Below are positions 26,323 through 26,724 of a stretch of DNA of 26,724 nucleotides, piece by piece. The notes beneath the pieces are model-generated. The model worked only from the letters and a program-made list of their open reading frames with translations, did not search any database and was not told the DNA's origin. Made by a program: the position numbers and the translations under genes. Numbering within the stretch: position 1 is the stretch's first letter; each line of letters opens with the position of its first letter. Origin of the DNA: a virus; IMG/VR virus record IMGVR_UViG_3300046477_000515, positions 1-26,724 of that record; one strand, written 5' to 3'.

Positions 26323-26724
26323 GATGGTGGTCTCCTTTCTCGGGGCAACGCCCCTTTGCTTGGGGATGCGCTTGCGATCTCCAATTTTCAGCTTGTCGCC
26401 GCCGCGGGCGAGCTTGACGATGGCGACATGGTTGGCGCGAATGTCGGTCTGCGTCGCGTTATAAGGCTCGCCGGCCGGCGTGACACCGTCGCCCCACACG
26501 AGCTTCGCGCCGTATCCGACGCTCAACTGCGCATGGCCGTTCTGCACCGCGGTGATCGCATCGTGATCCATGAGCGCCAGCGGCACTTCGATATAGTCAC
26601 CGTCGCGGGCCACCTTGCCGGTGACATACCCGACGGCAAGCTGCTTCCAGTTCTTCGCGGTGACTGCGTCGTCAGGATGATCGAGCGTGACCGGCCGCCA
26701 GGCCAGCGATGCCATTGCCGCCTT
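25762..26724 (-). CDS. Prohead protease/scaffold fusion, DUF2213 (runs off right edge)
   Basis: The minus frame is open to the window end (AAG GCG GCA before the first Met), so the start lies outside. The first part, SLAWRPVTLDHPDD then VGYVTGKVARDGDYIEVPLA, LSVGYGAKLVWGD and NHVAIVKLARGGD, is typical of DUF2213 prohead protease-like proteins. The part after residue 130 of the visible sequence is a coiled coil (LADNEKKLGELNAQLAVLGK) and a charged helical tail ending KAKSA, typical of a scaffold. Together it makes a protease with a scaffold tail, which is cut away during head maturation. Next in order are cement and coat genes. Confidence 0.82.
   Translation of the reverse strand, partial: KAAMASLAWRPVTLDHPDDAVTAKNWKQLAVGYVTGKVARDGDYIEVPLALMDHDAITAVQNGHAQLSVGYGAKLVWGDGVTPAGEPYNATQTDIRANHVAIVKLARGGDKLKIGDRKRIPKQRGVAPRKETTIMSTKTIDGVQIELEDKDGQILDRFLGGLQSKLADNEKKLGELNAQLAVLGKALETKDGEIIGLTKKLADAEWTPQKRDQSIRESMEVFDRARCVLGDKLVTDGKTDIQIKREVVAAEIGDDDAKTMSDEAINGVFRAVTREVKKGGLQRTIDAWSRPLPNPSLSPSQAAYAKYVDGLTNAYKAKSA
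26342..26354 (-). promoter_or_regulatory. Hairpin directly upstream of the internal scaffold RBS
   Basis: GGGGC (26342-26346 on plus) and GCCCC (26350-26354) form a 5-bp GC stem with a 3-base loop. On the minus-strand mRNA it lies just before GAGAAAGGAG. It may keep the site open or slow upstream ribosomes; it is too short to be sure. Confidence 0.4.

Noticed and set aside
1-26724. Gene transfer agent interpretation
   Set aside because: The presence of an integrase, lysogeny regulators, recombination genes and endolysin, together with a non-RcGTA gene order, indicates a prophage.

Overview
This window looks like most of an integrated, siphovirus-like temperate prophage of a GC-rich alphaproteobacterium. 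A rhizobial or Bradyrhizobium-type host is my best guess, from the overall coding style, the DUF4102-type integrase and the kinds of tail proteins; I could not run a database search. No tRNA, rRNA, CRISPR array or intact insertion sequence was seen. Terminase and portal genes are absent and presumably lie beyond the right edge. The integrase runs off the left edge.

Left part (1-2260): the N-terminal third of a tyrosine integrase on the minus strand; a 444-base non-coding stretch with phased GGGTAG repeats and two inverted repeats, which I read as a candidate att/arm-site region; then three minus-strand genes (113-aa unknown, 58-aa Cys-rich unknown, XRE repressor). Divergent from the repressor is a short LuxR/GerE-type helix-turn-helix gene whose promoter has a palindrome between the -35 and -10. 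It converges on a strong minus-strand terminator.

Lysis and switch (2254-4102): an amidase endolysin with a C-terminal RlpA-like domain, a one-span membrane protein with a coiled coil (holin or spanin), a hairpin-rich gap and a ribbon-helix-helix regulator. Two copies of the same operator-like palindrome flank a rightward promoter beside that regulator.

Early operon (+ strand, 4103-6349): two small unknown genes, a YqaJ-type exonuclease and a probable single-strand annealing protein, all with overlapping stop/start codons. A more AT-rich membrane-anchored OB-fold gene (6444-6914) follows and looks like a moron.

Late operon (minus strand, read from 26724 down to 6918): prohead protease/scaffold (open at the window edge, with a nested scaffold start), capsid cement protein, DUF2184 major capsid protein, a charged 152-aa protein, then a block of six fibre or receptor-binding genes. 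After these come neck genes, tail terminator, major tail protein with an Ig-like domain, tail chaperones G and G-T joined by a programmed -1 frameshift, a short tape measure (510 aa), tail-tip genes, several adhesins (CBM-like, LamG-like, repeat plus SPRY-like) and a YkgJ-type Cys-cluster protein.

The most unusual content is a pair of large proteins (7499-9139 and 19366-20724) made mostly of tandem ~22-residue repeats with a D-x-D core, encoded at opposite ends of the tail gene cluster. Others are the RHH operator pair, the phased repeats by the integrase, the DUF4054 fusion, and the amidase-DPBB endolysin.
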